Shown in pieces: positions 14,021 to 23,756 of a DNA stretch of 60,543 nucleotides. The notes under the pieces are model-generated. The model ran no database searches. It saw only the letters and a program-made list of their open reading frames with translations, and was not told where the DNA came from. The stretch lies in NCBI GenBank assembly GCA_030040015.1, contig JASHUM010000041.1, forward strand, positions 1-60,543, read 5' to 3'. Both the position numbers and the translations under genes were made by a program. Origin of the DNA: Acidimicrobiales bacterium. GTDB taxonomy: Bacteria; Actinomycetota; Acidimicrobiia; Acidimicrobiales; UBA8190. Positions within the stretch are counted from its first letter, which is position 1, and every line of letters begins with the position of its first letter.

Positions 14021-14857
14021 GTGCTCGAGTGCGTGGTCAACGTGAGCGAAGGGCGCGACGGCGTGCTCGTCGATGCACTGGCACGGGTGGCCGGTGACAG
14101 CGTGCTCGACCGCCACGTGGATCCCGATCACCACCGGACCGTTCTCACGTTGGCCGGCTCCGAGGTCGAGGGTGCGGTCCGAGCGCTGTGCGCCTGGGCC
14201 GTCGAGCACCTCGACCTTCGCGCCCACCACGGCGTGCACCCGAGGATCGGCGTCGTCGACGTCGTGCCCTTCGTGCCCCTCGACGGTGACGGGGCGCCGC
14301 TCCGCCCGGGAGGCGACCTGACCGAAGCCATCGGCGCCCGGGACCGCTTCGCCCGGTGGGCGGGCGAGACCCTCGAGCTCCCCTGTTTCCTCTACGGGCC
14401 GGAACGCACGCTTCCCGAGCTCCGGCGGGGCGCCTTCGTCGACCTCGTCCCCGATCACGGCCCGCCTCACCCGCATCCGACCGCCGGCGCCTGCGCGGTC
14501 GGCGCCCGCCCCGCCCTCGTCGCCTACAACCTGTGGCTCGACACGCCCGATCCGCAGGTGGCACGGTCGGTGGCGGCCGCCGTGCGCGGTCCGAAGCTCC
14601 GCGCCCTGGGCATGAAGATGGCGGGTGGCACCCAGGTGTCGTGCAACTTGACCGACCCCTGGCGCCTCGGCCCGGCGGCGGCCTACGACCTCGTGGAGCA
14701 AGCAGCGAAGTCGATGCACAGCGCCATCCGTCGTGCCGAGCTGGTCGGACTCGCCCCTCGCAGCGTCGTCGAGGAGGTGCCCTCCGAGCGCCGCGACCGC
14801 CTCGACCTGGACCTGGAGCGGACCGTGGAGGCCCGCCTGGGCCGAATGGGGCCTTAG
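14021..14857 (+). CDS. Glutamate formiminotransferase (formimidoyltransferase)
   Basis: 278 residues matching the two-subdomain N-terminal part of FTCD: VNVSEGRD at the start, HHGVHPRIGVVDVVPFVPL, and AGGTQVSCNLTD late in the protein. It transfers the formimino group of N-formiminoglutamate to tetrahydrofolate, linking histidine degradation to one-carbon metabolism. The cyclodeaminase half is absent. Begins 30 bp after the whiB stop, so co-transcription is likely. Its TAG stop overlaps the TAA stop of the convergent second whiB by 4 bp. Confidence 0.85.
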   Translation: MLECVVNVSEGRDGVLVDALARVAGDSVLDRHVDPDHHRTVLTLAGSEVEGAVRALCAWAVEHLDLRAHHGVHPRIGVVDVVPFVPLDGDGAPLRPGGDLTEAIGARDRFARWAGETLELPCFLYGPERTLPELRRGAFVDLVPDHGPPHPHPTAGACAVGARPALVAYNLWLDTPDPQVARSVAAAVRGPKLRALGMKMAGGTQVSCNLTDPWRLGPAAAYDLVEQAAKSMHSAIRRAELVGLAPRSVVEEVPSERRDRLDLDLERTVEARLGRMGP

Positions 14858-15138
14858 GAAGCCGAGACGGCTGCGGCCCGGCGGCTCATAGCCCGGGCCC
14901 GACGCAGCCGGCGGCGCTCACGCTCCGACAGGCCGCCCCAGATGCCGAACTTCTCCCCGTTGGCCAAGGCGTACTCGAGGCAGTCCTCACGCACGACGCA
15001 GCCCCGGCACACCTCCTTGGCTTCCCGGGTGGAGGCTCCACGCTCCGGGAAGAAGAGGTCGGGGTCGACCCCCATGCAGTTGGCCCGTGATTGCCAATCC
15101 CGTTCCTGACGGCCGTACAGCAGTGAAACTGCGTCCAC
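14854..15138 (-). CDS. WhiB-family Fe-S transcriptional regulator, second copy
   Basis: 94 residues from GTG 15138. NC (residue 21), then CRGCVVREDC (CxxC-x5-C) gives four cysteine ligands; GIWGG and the tail SERERRRLRRARAMSRR follow. It is closer to the WhiB2/WhmD-like layout, with an N-terminal QERDWQSRANC. Unlike the first copy it has a normal leader with AGGGGAGG about 7 nt before GTG. Convergent with the formiminotransferase gene. Confidence 0.93.
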   Translation of the reverse strand: MDAVSLLYGRQERDWQSRANCMGVDPDLFFPERGASTREAKEVCRGCVVREDCLEYALANGEKFGIWGGLSERERRRLRRARAMSRRAAAVSAS

Positions 15139-15301
15139 CGGGTACGCCTCCCCTCGCCAGCTAGTGGCATATCTGTAACTACAATCGTGTCATCATCACC
15201 CACGGCTCCCGGCCCCGCAAGGGGAAATCGGCGCCCACGCCACGAAGAGTGAACAATTCGTCACACGACCTGAAAACGGGGACGGGCGGCTACGGTTGGG
15301 C

Positions 15302-17329
15302 TCAGGCGCCTCGGCGACCCGACGTGTGCCACGTCCGGCGGTGCTCGAGGAAGTCGACGAGCACGTAGTCCCCCAGGCTCTCGGGGGTGGTGAAGAAGGC
15401 CCGGCCCCGATTGACCTTGGTCATCTGCTCCACGAAACCCTGCAGTGATCGGTTGGCGTCGAGCATGAACGTGTTGATGGTGATGCCGGCCCGGGTGCAG
15501 CGCACCACCTCTCCCAAGGTGGCGCGCACCGTCTCGGGGACGGGCGGATAGTTGAAGAACACGTCGTAGCTGTCCCCGCTCGGGACGAGATGGGCCGTGG
15601 GCTCGCCGTCGGTGATCATGATGATCTGCTTGGAACCGGGGCGATGAGCGAGCATGCGCCGGGACAGCATCAAGCCGTGCTGCATGTTGGTGCCATAGAC
15701 GAAGTCCCACGACACCTCGGGCAGCTCCTCGGGCTTGATCTCCCTCGCCACCTCGGAGAACCCGACCAGGCCGAGGAAGTCCCGGGGGAACTGGGAGGAG
15801 ATGAGCGTGTGCAGTGCGATGGCCACCTTCTTGGCGGCCAGGAAGTTGTCGCGCATGGGCATCGACAGCGACAGGTCGACCATGAGCACGGTCGAGGAGC
15901 GAGTCAGATGCTCGGTCCGCGAGATCTCGAAGTCCTCGGGCGCGAGCACCACCGGGGTGCCCGTCCCGCCGCGGCGCACGGCGTTGTGCACGGTGCGCTG
16001 GATGTCGAGGGCGAAGGGGTCGCCGAACTCGTAGGGCTTGGTCTGACCCTCGGGCTCGTGACCGGTGCCCACCCGGTGCTGGCGATGCCCTCCCAGGCGG
16101 TCCTTGGCCAGCTTCGAGAAGAGATCGGCCAGGGCGCGCTGGCCGATGCGCCGGATGCCCCGGGCGGTGAGCTCGTAGCGCCCCTCGCGCTGCTCGATGA
16201 GACCGGCCTCCTCGAGCTCCTTGGCCAGGCGGGCCAGGCGATCGAGCGAGCGGGCGCCCTCCTCCCCCAGGTACTTCTCCACCTGCTCCATGTCGACCTC
16301 GGCCAACGCCCCGGGCGAGGTGGCAGAACGGAGGAACTGCTCGAGCTGGTCCATCTCGCCGAGACGGCGTGCCGCCGCTGCCGCGTCGGCCAGTCCCATG
16401 GGGTCCGAGCCGGTGAAGCGATAGCGCCGGCCCCAGCCGGCGTCGGGAACGGCGCGGCGCAGGTTGTCGGCCAAACGCTCCACCTGCCAGCGCAGGTCCA
16501 TGTCCTCGAACAGCTGGTCGGCCAGGGCCTGAAGCTGGGCGCGCTGCTCGGGGGTGAGCGAGTCCAACGCCGCCTGCACGGCGGCCATCTGGGCGGCGAA
16601 CTGCTCGAGCAGCTCGTCGAGCGACTGCGGGTTGCCCGGGAAGAAGTCACCGAAGGTCTCCATGAACTGCTCGAAGCTGGGGTCGAGCTCCTCGCCGCGC
16701 TCGCGCTGTTCGATCATGCGGTTCAGTGCGTCGAGCATCTGCCGGGCCCGTTCGAGCTGCTCCGGATCGGGATTGGCCATGGAGTCGGCCATCTGGTCGA
16801 ACCAGCTGCGCGCCACCTCCTGGCGCAACCGCTCCATCAGCTCCTCGAAGTGCTGACGGGCCGCCGATGACGTGAACTCGTAGTGCTGCAATCCCCGCAC
16901 CTTGGAGGCCAGGTCCTCGGGCAGCAAGTCGAGCTGGAGCCGGCGCTCGGTCACCACCTCGTCGGTGACCTGTCGGCGCCGCTCGTCACCGGACTCCCGG
17001 GCTTCGTCGGCCAGGTCCTGGAGCCCGCGGCGCTCCTCGCCCACGACCTCGTCCAGCTCCTGGGCGATCTCGTGGAAGGCGCCTCCCAGGTCCCCGCTCT
17101 CGAGCTCCTCCTGCCGGCGCCGGCGCAGTCGCTCCATGAGCTCGCGCAGTCCCTGGACCCGTTCGCCGTCGGGTCGCCGGAAGCCGGAATTGAGCAACCG
17201 GCGCAGGGCGGCGTCCGGGTCGCCGTGGTACAGCAGGTCGTCGGCCAGGTCGGAGAAGAGGTCGTCGATCTCGTCGACACTGCTTGTCTGGGTGCCGTCC
17301 CAGCGGCGATAGGCCCAGCGGCGCGTCAT
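15302..17329 (-). CDS. VWA-domain protein (BchD/CoxE-like)
   Basis: 675 residues. A long charged helical region (about 1-440, many Glu/Arg/Gln) precedes a von Willebrand A domain (about 470-650) with a metal-site motif DLSLS in VLMVDLSLSMPM, and later MITDGEPTAHL. Such proteins pair with a MoxR/BchI-type AAA+ ATPase as a chaperone or metal-insertion machine. The gene starts inside the stop of the AAA+ gene (ATGA overlap at 17326-17329), so the two are translated as a pair. Substrate unknown; no other chelatase genes nearby. Confidence 0.88.
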   Translation of the reverse strand: MTRRWAYRRWDGTQTSSVDEIDDLFSDLADDLLYHGDPDAALRRLLNSGFRRPDGERVQGLRELMERLRRRRQEELESGDLGGAFHEIAQELDEVVGEERRGLQDLADEARESGDERRRQVTDEVVTERRLQLDLLPEDLASKVRGLQHYEFTSSAARQHFEELMERLRQEVARSWFDQMADSMANPDPEQLERARQMLDALNRMIEQRERGEELDPSFEQFMETFGDFFPGNPQSLDELLEQFAAQMAAVQAALDSLTPEQRAQLQALADQLFEDMDLRWQVERLADNLRRAVPDAGWGRRYRFTGSDPMGLADAAAAARRLGEMDQLEQFLRSATSPGALAEVDMEQVEKYLGEEGARSLDRLARLAKELEEAGLIEQREGRYELTARGIRRIGQRALADLFSKLAKDRLGGHRQHRVGTGHEPEGQTKPYEFGDPFALDIQRTVHNAVRRGGTGTPVVLAPEDFEISRTEHLTRSSTVLMVDLSLSMPMRDNFLAAKKVAIALHTLISSQFPRDFLGLVGFSEVAREIKPEELPEVSWDFVYGTNMQHGLMLSRRMLAHRPGSKQIIMITDGEPTAHLVPSGDSYDVFFNYPPVPETVRATLGEVVRCTRAGITINTFMLDANRSLQGFVEQMTKVNRGRAFFTTPESLGDYVLVDFLEHRRTWHTSGRRGA

Positions 17330-18762
17330 CCTCGTCCCCGGTAGGTGGCCCTGGCGCCGGCCGCCTCCTTGTTGAGCCGCTTGGTGAGGTGCAGGCCCTC
17401 GAGCACGAACTCCGCCGCGCTGGCCATCTCCCCGGGCGACTCTCCGACGGCCAGGGCGAGCACCGGCGTCTCGAGCACCGGGATCTGGGCCAACAGCTCG
17501 GCGTAGGCCGAGGAGGGCAGGTCGTCGCCGGCGTGGACGACACGAGACTCGTCGAAGGCGGCCACCACCGGGCCCAGGTGCTCGGAGGGGACGCGCCGGC
17601 GGAACACCGCCAGCACGGCCGCCGACACCAGCCCCTGGAGGATGCGCTCCTCGCGTCCCTCTTCGAGGGCCTCGATCTCGATCTTGCCCTGCGTGGACGT
17701 GACGATGGCAGCCAGGTCGCTCACCCTCGGGACCGCCTCGTGCTCGTGGAGCCGGAGCGCCCGGCGCACCGCATTGGCGGCGAGCGTCTCGTAGTTGGAG
17801 ATCGACAGCCGCACCGACACTCCCGAGCGCTGGTTGACGTGCGGGCTCTGGCGGGCGAGCTGCGACATCTCCGCCACCACCTCGGCCATGAAGTCGGGCA
17901 CCTCGAGGCGCGGTCCGGAGCCGTCGACACCTGGGGTGTGGGCTTCTTGCGCCACGATGGCCAGCTCGACGTCGGTGTCGGGCGGATAGTGGGTGCGGAT
18001 CTGGGCGCCGAAGCGGTCCTTCAAGGGAGTGATGATGCGTCCCCGGTTGGTGTAGTCCTCCGGGTTGGCCGTGGCCACCAGCAGGATGTCAAGGGGAATC
18101 CGGACGGTGAACCCCCGAATCTGCACGTCGCGCTCCTCGAGCACGTTGAGCAGCCCCACTTGGATGCGCTCGGCCAGGTCGGGGAGCTCGTTCACGGCGA
18201 AGATGCCCCGGTTGGCCCTGGGCACCAGCCCGTAGTGCAGCGTCAGCTCGTCGGACAGGTACCGCCCTTCGGCCACCTTGATGGGGTCGACCTCTCCGAT
18301 CAGATCGGCGATGGAGGTGTCGGGGGTGGCCAGCTTCTCCGAGAACCGTGTCGTGCGGTGCACCCACTCCACCTCGGTGGCGTCGCCTTCCTCTGCCACC
18401 AGGTCCCTGGCCCGGCGCGACACCGGGTTGTACGGGTCGTCGCGGATCTCCGATCCCCGCACCACCGGTATCCACTCGTCGAGCAGCGACACGAGCGAGC
18501 GCAGGATCCGCGTCTTGGCCTGGCCCCGCTCGCCCAGGAGGATGATGTCGTGCCCGGCCAGAAGCGCGTTCTCGAGCTGGGGCAGGACGGTGTCGTCGAA
18601 GCCCAGGACCCCCTCCACGAGCGGCTGCCCGTCGGCGATCCGGGACACGGCGTTGCGACGGATCTCCTCGCGCACCGGGACGGACTCCCAGCCCGATGCC
18701 CGCAGCTCCCCGAGGGTGCCGGGCAGGCCCGGAGGAGGGTCGGGGGGAAACAAGGTGCTCAT
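17326..18762 (-). CDS. AAA+ ATPase, magnesium-chelatase ChlI/MoxR-like
   Basis: 478 residues from ATG 18762. Walker A is GERGQAKT (77-84); Walker B reads GIFAVNELPDL, with Asn where most have Asp; the sensor region ATANPEDYTNRGR follows. It belongs to the ChlI/RavA-like group that works with VWA proteins and is coupled to one here. A TAGGCT box 7 nt before the ATG implies a leaderless mRNA. The longer frame to 19428 overlaps sdhC and is rejected. Divergent from sdhC. Confidence 0.9.
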   Translation of the reverse strand: MSTLFPPDPPPGLPGTLGELRASGWESVPVREEIRRNAVSRIADGQPLVEGVLGFDDTVLPQLENALLAGHDIILLGERGQAKTRILRSLVSLLDEWIPVVRGSEIRDDPYNPVSRRARDLVAEEGDATEVEWVHRTTRFSEKLATPDTSIADLIGEVDPIKVAEGRYLSDELTLHYGLVPRANRGIFAVNELPDLAERIQVGLLNVLEERDVQIRGFTVRIPLDILLVATANPEDYTNRGRIITPLKDRFGAQIRTHYPPDTDVELAIVAQEAHTPGVDGSGPRLEVPDFMAEVVAEMSQLARQSPHVNQRSGVSVRLSISNYETLAANAVRRALRLHEHEAVPRVSDLAAIVTSTQGKIEIEALEEGREERILQGLVSAAVLAVFRRRVPSEHLGPVVAAFDESRVVHAGDDLPSSAYAELLAQIPVLETPVLALAVGESPGEMASAAEFVLEGLHLTKRLNKEAAGARATYRGRG

Positions 18763-18769
18763 GGCGGCG

Positions 18770-18775
18770 AGCCTA
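18770..18775 (-). promoter_or_regulatory. -10 box (TAGGCT), leaderless start of the AAA+ gene
   Basis: TAGGCT on the minus strand, 7 nt before ATG 18762. Confidence 0.6.
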
Positions 18776-18960
18776 GGTCGGGCGCTCGGAGGCCGTGCCG
18801 GCGACCAGAGGTTCGCCACGAGCAGCACGCAGTGGAAAGATGAGGCCGTCGGTGGCCTGCCCGTGATGGACCTGGTGTGGGGAGCCCGGGTGCGGAGGCC
18901 GGCCCGGTGCACGTGGAGGGGTGGGCCACGCCGCGCCACAGGACAGGAGGAGAGACAGGC

Positions 18961-19788
18961 GTGAGCACCCTGGAGGACGTGAAGCCGGTCCCCGTCTCGC
19001 TCGGCGGGGTGCGCGGCGGTCCCGACGTTCGCACCTTGCGCCGAGACCCCTGGTGGCACTTCCCCGCGGCCACGGTGGCGTTCCTCACCGTGATCGTGAC
19101 CTACCTCATGTGGGCCATCTTCCAGAACGCCTACTACTTCGTGGGCGCCTCCCAGCACCGCGACCTCATCTCGCCCTTCTACTCCCCGTGCATCGTGGGC
19201 AGCTGCGTGCCGGGCGCCCACGGCACGTTCCTGGTCATCCACTGGTGGATGTGGTCGCCCGCCATCCTGGCGGCAGCGGTGCCGGCCGGGTTCCGCCTCA
19301 CCTGCTACTACTACCGCAAGGCCTACTACCGGGGATTCTGGCAGGCGCCGCCGGCGTGCGGGGTGGCCGACGGGCACACGCTCTACACCGGAGAGACCAG
19401 GTTCCCGCTGGTCCTGCAGAACTTCCACCGCTACTTCTGGTTCGGGGCGCTCATCTTCAACGTCATCCTCACCATCGACGCCATCATGGCCTTCCGCCTC
19501 CCCGGTGACGGTGGCATCGGGGTGAGCGTGGGCACCCTCGTGCTCGTCGTCAACGCCGCGCTGTTGTGGCTGTATTCAGGCTCGTGCCACTTCTGCCGGC
19601 ACTTCTGCGGCGGGAGCGTCGACCGGTTCTCGAAGCATCCCATCCGCTACCGGCTGTGGAAGATCGTGAGCCCGCTCAACCAGCGGCACATGGAGATCGC
19701 CTGGGCCAGCTTGTTCTGGGTCGCCTTCGCCGATCTCTACGTGCGCCTCGTGGCGAGCGGCGTCATCTCCGACCCCAAGCTGTTCTGA
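18961..19788 (+). CDS. sdhC: Succinate dehydrogenase membrane anchor subunit (Sdh1-type SdhC)
   Basis: 275 residues from GTG, preceded by a strong ribosome site AGGAGGAG (18945-18952). About five transmembrane segments (near 37-58, 80-105, 155-178, 185-202, 240-262). A cysteine-rich cluster CHFCRHFCGG sits near residue 215. It anchors the complex and passes electrons to quinone. The order anchor-flavoprotein-iron/sulfur matches mycobacterial Rv0249c-Rv0247c (Sdh1). I assign it by size, topology and the adjacent sdhA and sdhB. Confidence 0.85.
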   Translation: MSTLEDVKPVPVSLGGVRGGPDVRTLRRDPWWHFPAATVAFLTVIVTYLMWAIFQNAYYFVGASQHRDLISPFYSPCIVGSCVPGAHGTFLVIHWWMWSPAILAAAVPAGFRLTCYYYRKAYYRGFWQAPPACGVADGHTLYTGETRFPLVLQNFHRYFWFGALIFNVILTIDAIMAFRLPGDGGIGVSVGTLVLVVNAALLWLYSGSCHFCRHFCGGSVDRFSKHPIRYRLWKIVSPLNQRHMEIAWASLFWVAFADLYVRLVASGVISDPKLF

Positions 19789-19802
19789 TCCGGAGCGACG
19801 AG

Positions 19803-21608
19803 ATGCCCGATTACCAGACGCACGACTTCGACGTCGTCGTGATCGGTGCCGGCGGGGCCGGCCTGCGAGCCGCCGTCGAGGCCAAGGAGCGGGGGCTGCG
19901 CACCGCCCTGGTGTGCAAGTCGCTCCTGGGCAAGGCCCACACCGTCATGGCCGAAGGAGGGGCGGCGGCGGCCATGGGCAACGTGTGGCCCGAGGACAAC
20001 TGGCAGGTGCACTTCCGTGACACCATGCGCGGCGGCAAGCTGCTCAACAACTGGCGAATGGCCCAGGTCCACGCTCAGGAAGCGCCCGATCGCATCTACG
20101 AGCTCGAGCGGTGGGGAGCCCTGTTCGACCGCACCGACGACGGGCGCATCCTGCAGCGCGACTTCGGCGGCCACCGCTACGCCCGCCTGGCCCACGTGGG
20201 TGACCGTACCGGGCTGGAGCTCATCCGCACCCTGCAGCAGCGCGCCGTGTCCCTCGACGTCGAGGTGTTCATGGAGTGCAAGGTGCTGCGCTTGCTGAAG
20301 GACGCCGAGGGCCGGGTGAGCGGGGCGCTCGGCTACTGGCGGGCCACGGGTGACTACGTGACCTTCAACGCCAAGGCCGTCATCCTCGCCACCGGGAGCG
20401 TGGGCAAGGCGTGGCTGTACACGTCGAACTCGTGGGAGTCCACCGGCGACGGCCATGCCATGGCCCTGTGGGCCGGGGCGGACCTGATCGACATGGAGTT
20501 CATCCAGTTCCACCCCACCGGCATGGTCTGGCCGCTGTCGGTACGCGGGGTCCTCGTCACCGAAGGTGTCCGCGGTGACGGTGGCGTGCTGCGCAACTCC
20601 GAGGGACGGCGGTTCATGTTCGACTACATCCCGGCCATGTTCGCCGCCGAGACGGCCGACACCGAGGAAGAGGCGGACCGGTGGTACGACGACCACATCG
20701 ACAACCGCCGGCCCCCCGAGCTGCTGCCCCGTGACGAGGTGGCCCGGTCGATCAACACCGAGGTGAAGGCGGGCCGGGGCGGGCCTCACGGCGGGGTGTA
20801 CCTCGACATCGCCTCGCGCCGCACCGCCGACTACATCCGACGCCGCCTGCCCTCCATGTACCACCAGTTCATGGAGCTGGCCGGAGTGGACATCACCGTC
20901 GAGCCCATGGAGGTGGGGCCCACCTGTCACTACATCATGGGCGGCGTCCGGGTGGACGCCGACACGGAAGCCACCACCGTCCCCGGGCTGTTCGCCGCCG
21001 GCGAGGTCGCCGCAGGCCTGCACGGGGCCAACCGCTTGGGAGGCAACTCGCTGTCCGACCTGCTCGTGTTCGGGCGCCGAGCCGGCATGGCCGCGTCCGA
21101 CTTCGCCGAGGGGCGCACCGGGACCCCGTCACCGCTCGTCTCCGAAGTCGAGCGGGCCATCGCCGAGGCCGAGGCGCCCTTCGACCGCCAGGACGGGGAC
21201 AACCCGTACCAGGTGCACCAGGACCTGCAGCGCACCATGCAGGAGCTCGTGGGCATCATCCGCACCGAGTCCGAGCTCGTCCAAGCCCTCGACGAGCTGG
21301 ACAAGCTCGACGAACGCGCCAGGCGCGTCTCGGTGCCGGGCGGTCGCGCCTACAACCCGGGATGGAACCTCGCCACCGACCTGCCCGCCATGCTGACCGT
21401 GTCCCGGCTGGCAGCCAAGGGCGCGCTCGAGCGCAGGGAGAGCCGGGGAGGGCAGACCCGCGACGACTATCCCAAGGCCGACGCCGAGCTGGGCAAGGTC
21501 AACTTCGTGCAGCGCCTGGGGGCCGGAGGCGCCTTCACGATCACCCCGGCGCCCATTGCGGCCATGCCCGCCGAGCTCCAGAAGCTTCTCGAGGAGGAAC
21601 CCAGCTGA
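19803..21608 (+). CDS. sdhA: Succinate dehydrogenase flavoprotein subunit
   Basis: 601 residues from ATG 19803, 14 nt after sdhC. FAD-binding GAGGAGLRAA at 15-24; H46 in KAHTVMAEGG is at the place of covalent flavin attachment; FHPTGM and HYIMGG carry active-site residues. Oxidises succinate to fumarate in the TCA cycle and reduces the iron-sulfur subunit. The TGA stop shares its A with the ATG of sdhB (TGATG). Confidence 0.95.
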   Translation: MPDYQTHDFDVVVIGAGGAGLRAAVEAKERGLRTALVCKSLLGKAHTVMAEGGAAAAMGNVWPEDNWQVHFRDTMRGGKLLNNWRMAQVHAQEAPDRIYELERWGALFDRTDDGRILQRDFGGHRYARLAHVGDRTGLELIRTLQQRAVSLDVEVFMECKVLRLLKDAEGRVSGALGYWRATGDYVTFNAKAVILATGSVGKAWLYTSNSWESTGDGHAMALWAGADLIDMEFIQFHPTGMVWPLSVRGVLVTEGVRGDGGVLRNSEGRRFMFDYIPAMFAAETADTEEEADRWYDDHIDNRRPPELLPRDEVARSINTEVKAGRGGPHGGVYLDIASRRTADYIRRRLPSMYHQFMELAGVDITVEPMEVGPTCHYIMGGVRVDADTEATTVPGLFAAGEVAAGLHGANRLGGNSLSDLLVFGRRAGMAASDFAEGRTGTPSPLVSEVERAIAEAEAPFDRQDGDNPYQVHQDLQRTMQELVGIIRTESELVQALDELDKLDERARRVSVPGGRAYNPGWNLATDLPAMLTVSRLAAKGALERRESRGGQTRDDYPKADAELGKVNFVQRLGAGGAFTITPAPIAAMPAELQKLLEEEPS

Positions 21609-22399
21609 TGGCCGAGGTCACCATGCGCGTGTGGCGGGGCGATCCCGGGGGTGGCGCCTTCACCGACTACACCATGCCGGCCGTCGAGGGAGAGGTCGTC
21701 CTCGACGTCATCCACCGCATCCAGGCCGGCCCCGCCCCCGACCTGGCCTGCCGATGGAACTGCAAGGCGGGGAGGTGCGGGTCGTGCTCGGCCGAGATCA
21801 ACGGCATCCCCCGGCTCATGTGCATGACCCGCATGGACTCGCTCCCCCCCGAAGAGCCGGTGCTCGTCGCTCCCATGCGGACCTTCCCCGTGATCCGGGA
21901 CCTGGTGACCGACGTCTCGTTCAACTTCGAGGTGGCCAAGCGCATCCCGGCCTTCACCCCGGAGCCGGCCGGGCCGGACGGGACCCATCGCATGATGCAG
22001 GTCGACATCGAGCGGGGCCAGGAGTTTCGCAAGTGCATCGAGTGCTTCATGTGCCAGGACGTCTGTCACGTGATCCGCGACCACGAGGAGAACAAGCGGG
22101 CCTTCGCCGGACCCCGCTTCTTCATCCGCCTGATGGAGCTGGAGGCCCACCCCCTCGACACCCTCGACCGCCGCCAGCTCATCCACCGGGACATGGGAAT
22201 CGGCTACTGCAACATCACCAAGTGCTGCACCGAGGTGTGCCCCGAGCTCATACACATCACCGACAACGGGATCATCCCCCTGAAGGAGCGCGTGGTCGAC
22301 TCCTCCTACGATCCCGTGGCCCGGCTGGGCCGCAGGATCCTGCGCCGCCGGGCGCCGGCACCGGCCGACGACGTGGCGGTGAAGAGCGCCGGCAACTGA
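21608..22399 (+). CDS. sdhB: Succinate dehydrogenase iron-sulfur subunit
   Basis: 263 residues. Cysteines for the [2Fe-2S] cluster lie in CRWNCKAGRCGSC (about 48-60) with a later C; those for the 4Fe-4S and 3Fe-4S clusters are in CIECFMCQDVCH and CCTEVCP. It passes electrons from the flavin to the quinone site. Start overlaps the sdhA stop by one base, so translation is coupled. Confidence 0.95.
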   Translation: MAEVTMRVWRGDPGGGAFTDYTMPAVEGEVVLDVIHRIQAGPAPDLACRWNCKAGRCGSCSAEINGIPRLMCMTRMDSLPPEEPVLVAPMRTFPVIRDLVTDVSFNFEVAKRIPAFTPEPAGPDGTHRMMQVDIERGQEFRKCIECFMCQDVCHVIRDHEENKRAFAGPRFFIRLMELEAHPLDTLDRRQLIHRDMGIGYCNITKCCTEVCPELIHITDNGIIPLKERVVDSSYDPVARLGRRILRRRAPAPADDVAVKSAGN

Positions 22400-22493
22400 G
22401 CTGGGGCGACGCCGGCCAGGGCGCTTCCGGGGCCTCGGGAGTAGGCTCGATGGGACAGGCACCCGGAGGCGGGTGCCGGAAGGGGGAGGTGCC

Positions 22494-22712
22494 GTGACGC
22501 TGCCCGGTGTCCTGGACGACCAGGCTCTCCGTCGCTACCGCGAGCTCCTCGACGCCGAGGACGCCGCGTTCGACGAGCTCGAGCACGCCTACGAGGACGG
22601 GGATCGAGCCCACTTCGAGGCAGACCTCGATGCCTGGCGAGGGGCACTGTCGGCCAAGCTGGCCTTCCTCCACCGCGTGGGGATCGACGTCCCCCAGCCC
22701 GCCGCGCTCTAG
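22494..22712 (+). CDS. Hypothetical 72-residue protein
   Basis: No family recognised. Mostly helical and acidic, with LRRYRELLDAEDAAFDELEH followed by DGDRAHFEADLDAWR. GTG 22494 is chosen over GTG 22473 because AGGGGGAGG lies 5-6 nt before it. It follows sdhB by 94 bp and may be transcribed with it. A strong hairpin ends the region. No membrane segment or cysteine. Confidence 0.6.
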   Translation: MTLPGVLDDQALRRYRELLDAEDAAFDELEHAYEDGDRAHFEADLDAWRGALSAKLAFLHRVGIDVPQPAAL

Positions 22713-22730
22713 TCGACCATCCGAGGTGAA

Positions 22731-22752
22731 CCGGCGGCCCTGCGGCCGCCGG
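22731..22752. terminator. Strong hairpin between convergent genes
   Basis: CCGGCGGCC-CTGC-GGCCGCCGG, a perfect 9-bp stem with a 4-nt loop, between the plus-strand hypothetical gene and mdh. No U-tract, as usual in high-GC actinobacteria; it could end transcription from both sides. Confidence 0.65.
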
Positions 22753-22760
22753 GGTGAGCC

Positions 22761-23750
22761 TCAGCCGAGGAGACCCGCCACTGCGGCGCGCTCGGCCTCG
22801 AGCTCCTCGGTGGTGATCCGCAATCGCTCCGCGGCGAAGTCGCTGTGGGCGAACCCCTCGGCCACCTGCCACCCGCCCGCCGAGCTGCGCACCGGGTAGC
22901 CGAACACGAGCCCCTCCGGGACTCCGTACTGCCCGTGGGAGACCACCGCCAGGGACACCACGTCGTCGGCCCGGGTGGGCTCGAGGATGCTGTGCACCGA
23001 GTCGATCACGGCGTTGGCGGCCGAGGCCGCCGAGGAGGCACCTCGTGCCTCGATGATCGCCGCGCCCCGCTGCTGGACGGTGGTGATGAACTCGCCCCGG
23101 AGCCAGCCCAGGTCGTCGACGGCGTCGACGGCGGCCTCGTCGCCCACCGTGGCGTTCTCGAAGTCGGGGTACTGGGTGGAAGAGTGGTTGCCCCAGATGG
23201 CCAGCTTGGAGACGGACGTGACAGGCACGCCGGCCCGCTTGGCCAAGAGGCTCCGAGCCCGGTTCTGGTCCAGGCGGGTCATGGCGAAGAACCGATCGTC
23301 GGGGACGTCACGGGCATGGGAGCGGGCGATGAGGCAATTGGTGTTGCACGGGTTGCCAACCACCAGCACCCGGACGTCCGAAGCCCCGTGGGAGGCGACC
23401 GCCTCGCCTTGAGGTCCGAAGATGCCGCCGTTGACCTTGAGCAGGTCGTTGCGCTCCATCCCCGCTTTTCGGGGCACCGAGCCGACGAGCAGAGCCCACG
23501 AGGTGCCGTCGAATGCGGTCTTCAGGTCCGAGGTGGCCTCGACCCCGGCCAGGAGGGGAAAGGCGCAGTCGTCGAGCTCCATGACCACACCCTGGAGCGC
23601 CCCCAGGGCCGGCTCGATCTCGAGGAGACGGAGCACGACGGGCTGGTCGGGCCCGAGCAGTTGGCCCGAGGCGATGCGGAACAGCAGCGAGTAGCCGATC
23701 TGCCCGGCAGCGCCGGTGACGGTGACGTGGACGGGACTCTTGCTGGCCAT
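22761..23750 (-). CDS. mdh: Malate dehydrogenase
   Basis: 329 residues, the usual size for actinobacterial NAD-dependent MDH. Nucleotide-binding [17 protein letters not shown] near the N-terminus; substrate arginine region with a catalytic His in [19 protein letters not shown]. Interconverts malate and oxaloacetate in the TCA cycle. Next to icd and near sdh on the chromosome. Leaderless -10 (TAGCCT) 6 nt before the ATG. Confidence 0.94.
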   Translation of the reverse strand: MASKSPVHVTVTGAAGQIGYSLLFRIASGQLLGPDQPVVLRLLEIEPALGALQGVVMELDDCAFPLLAGVEATSDLKTAFDGTSWALLVGSVPRKAGMERNDLLKVNGGIFGPQGEAVASHGASDVRVLVVGNPCNTNCLIARSHARDVPDDRFFAMTRLDQNRARSLLAKRAGVPVTSVSKLAIWGNHSSTQYPDFENATVGDEAAVDAVDDLGWLRGEFITTVQQRGAAIIEARGASSAASAANAVIDSVHSILEPTRADDVVSLAVVSHGQYGVPEGLVFGYPVRSSAGGWQVAEGFAHSDFAAERLRITTEELEAERAAVAGLLG

Positions 23751-23756
23751 GCCGGG

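Noticed and set aside
17326-19428. Extended 700-codon version of the AAA+ gene
   Set aside because: It would overlap sdhC; the ATG at 18762 has a -10 box 7 nt upstream and fits the family start.
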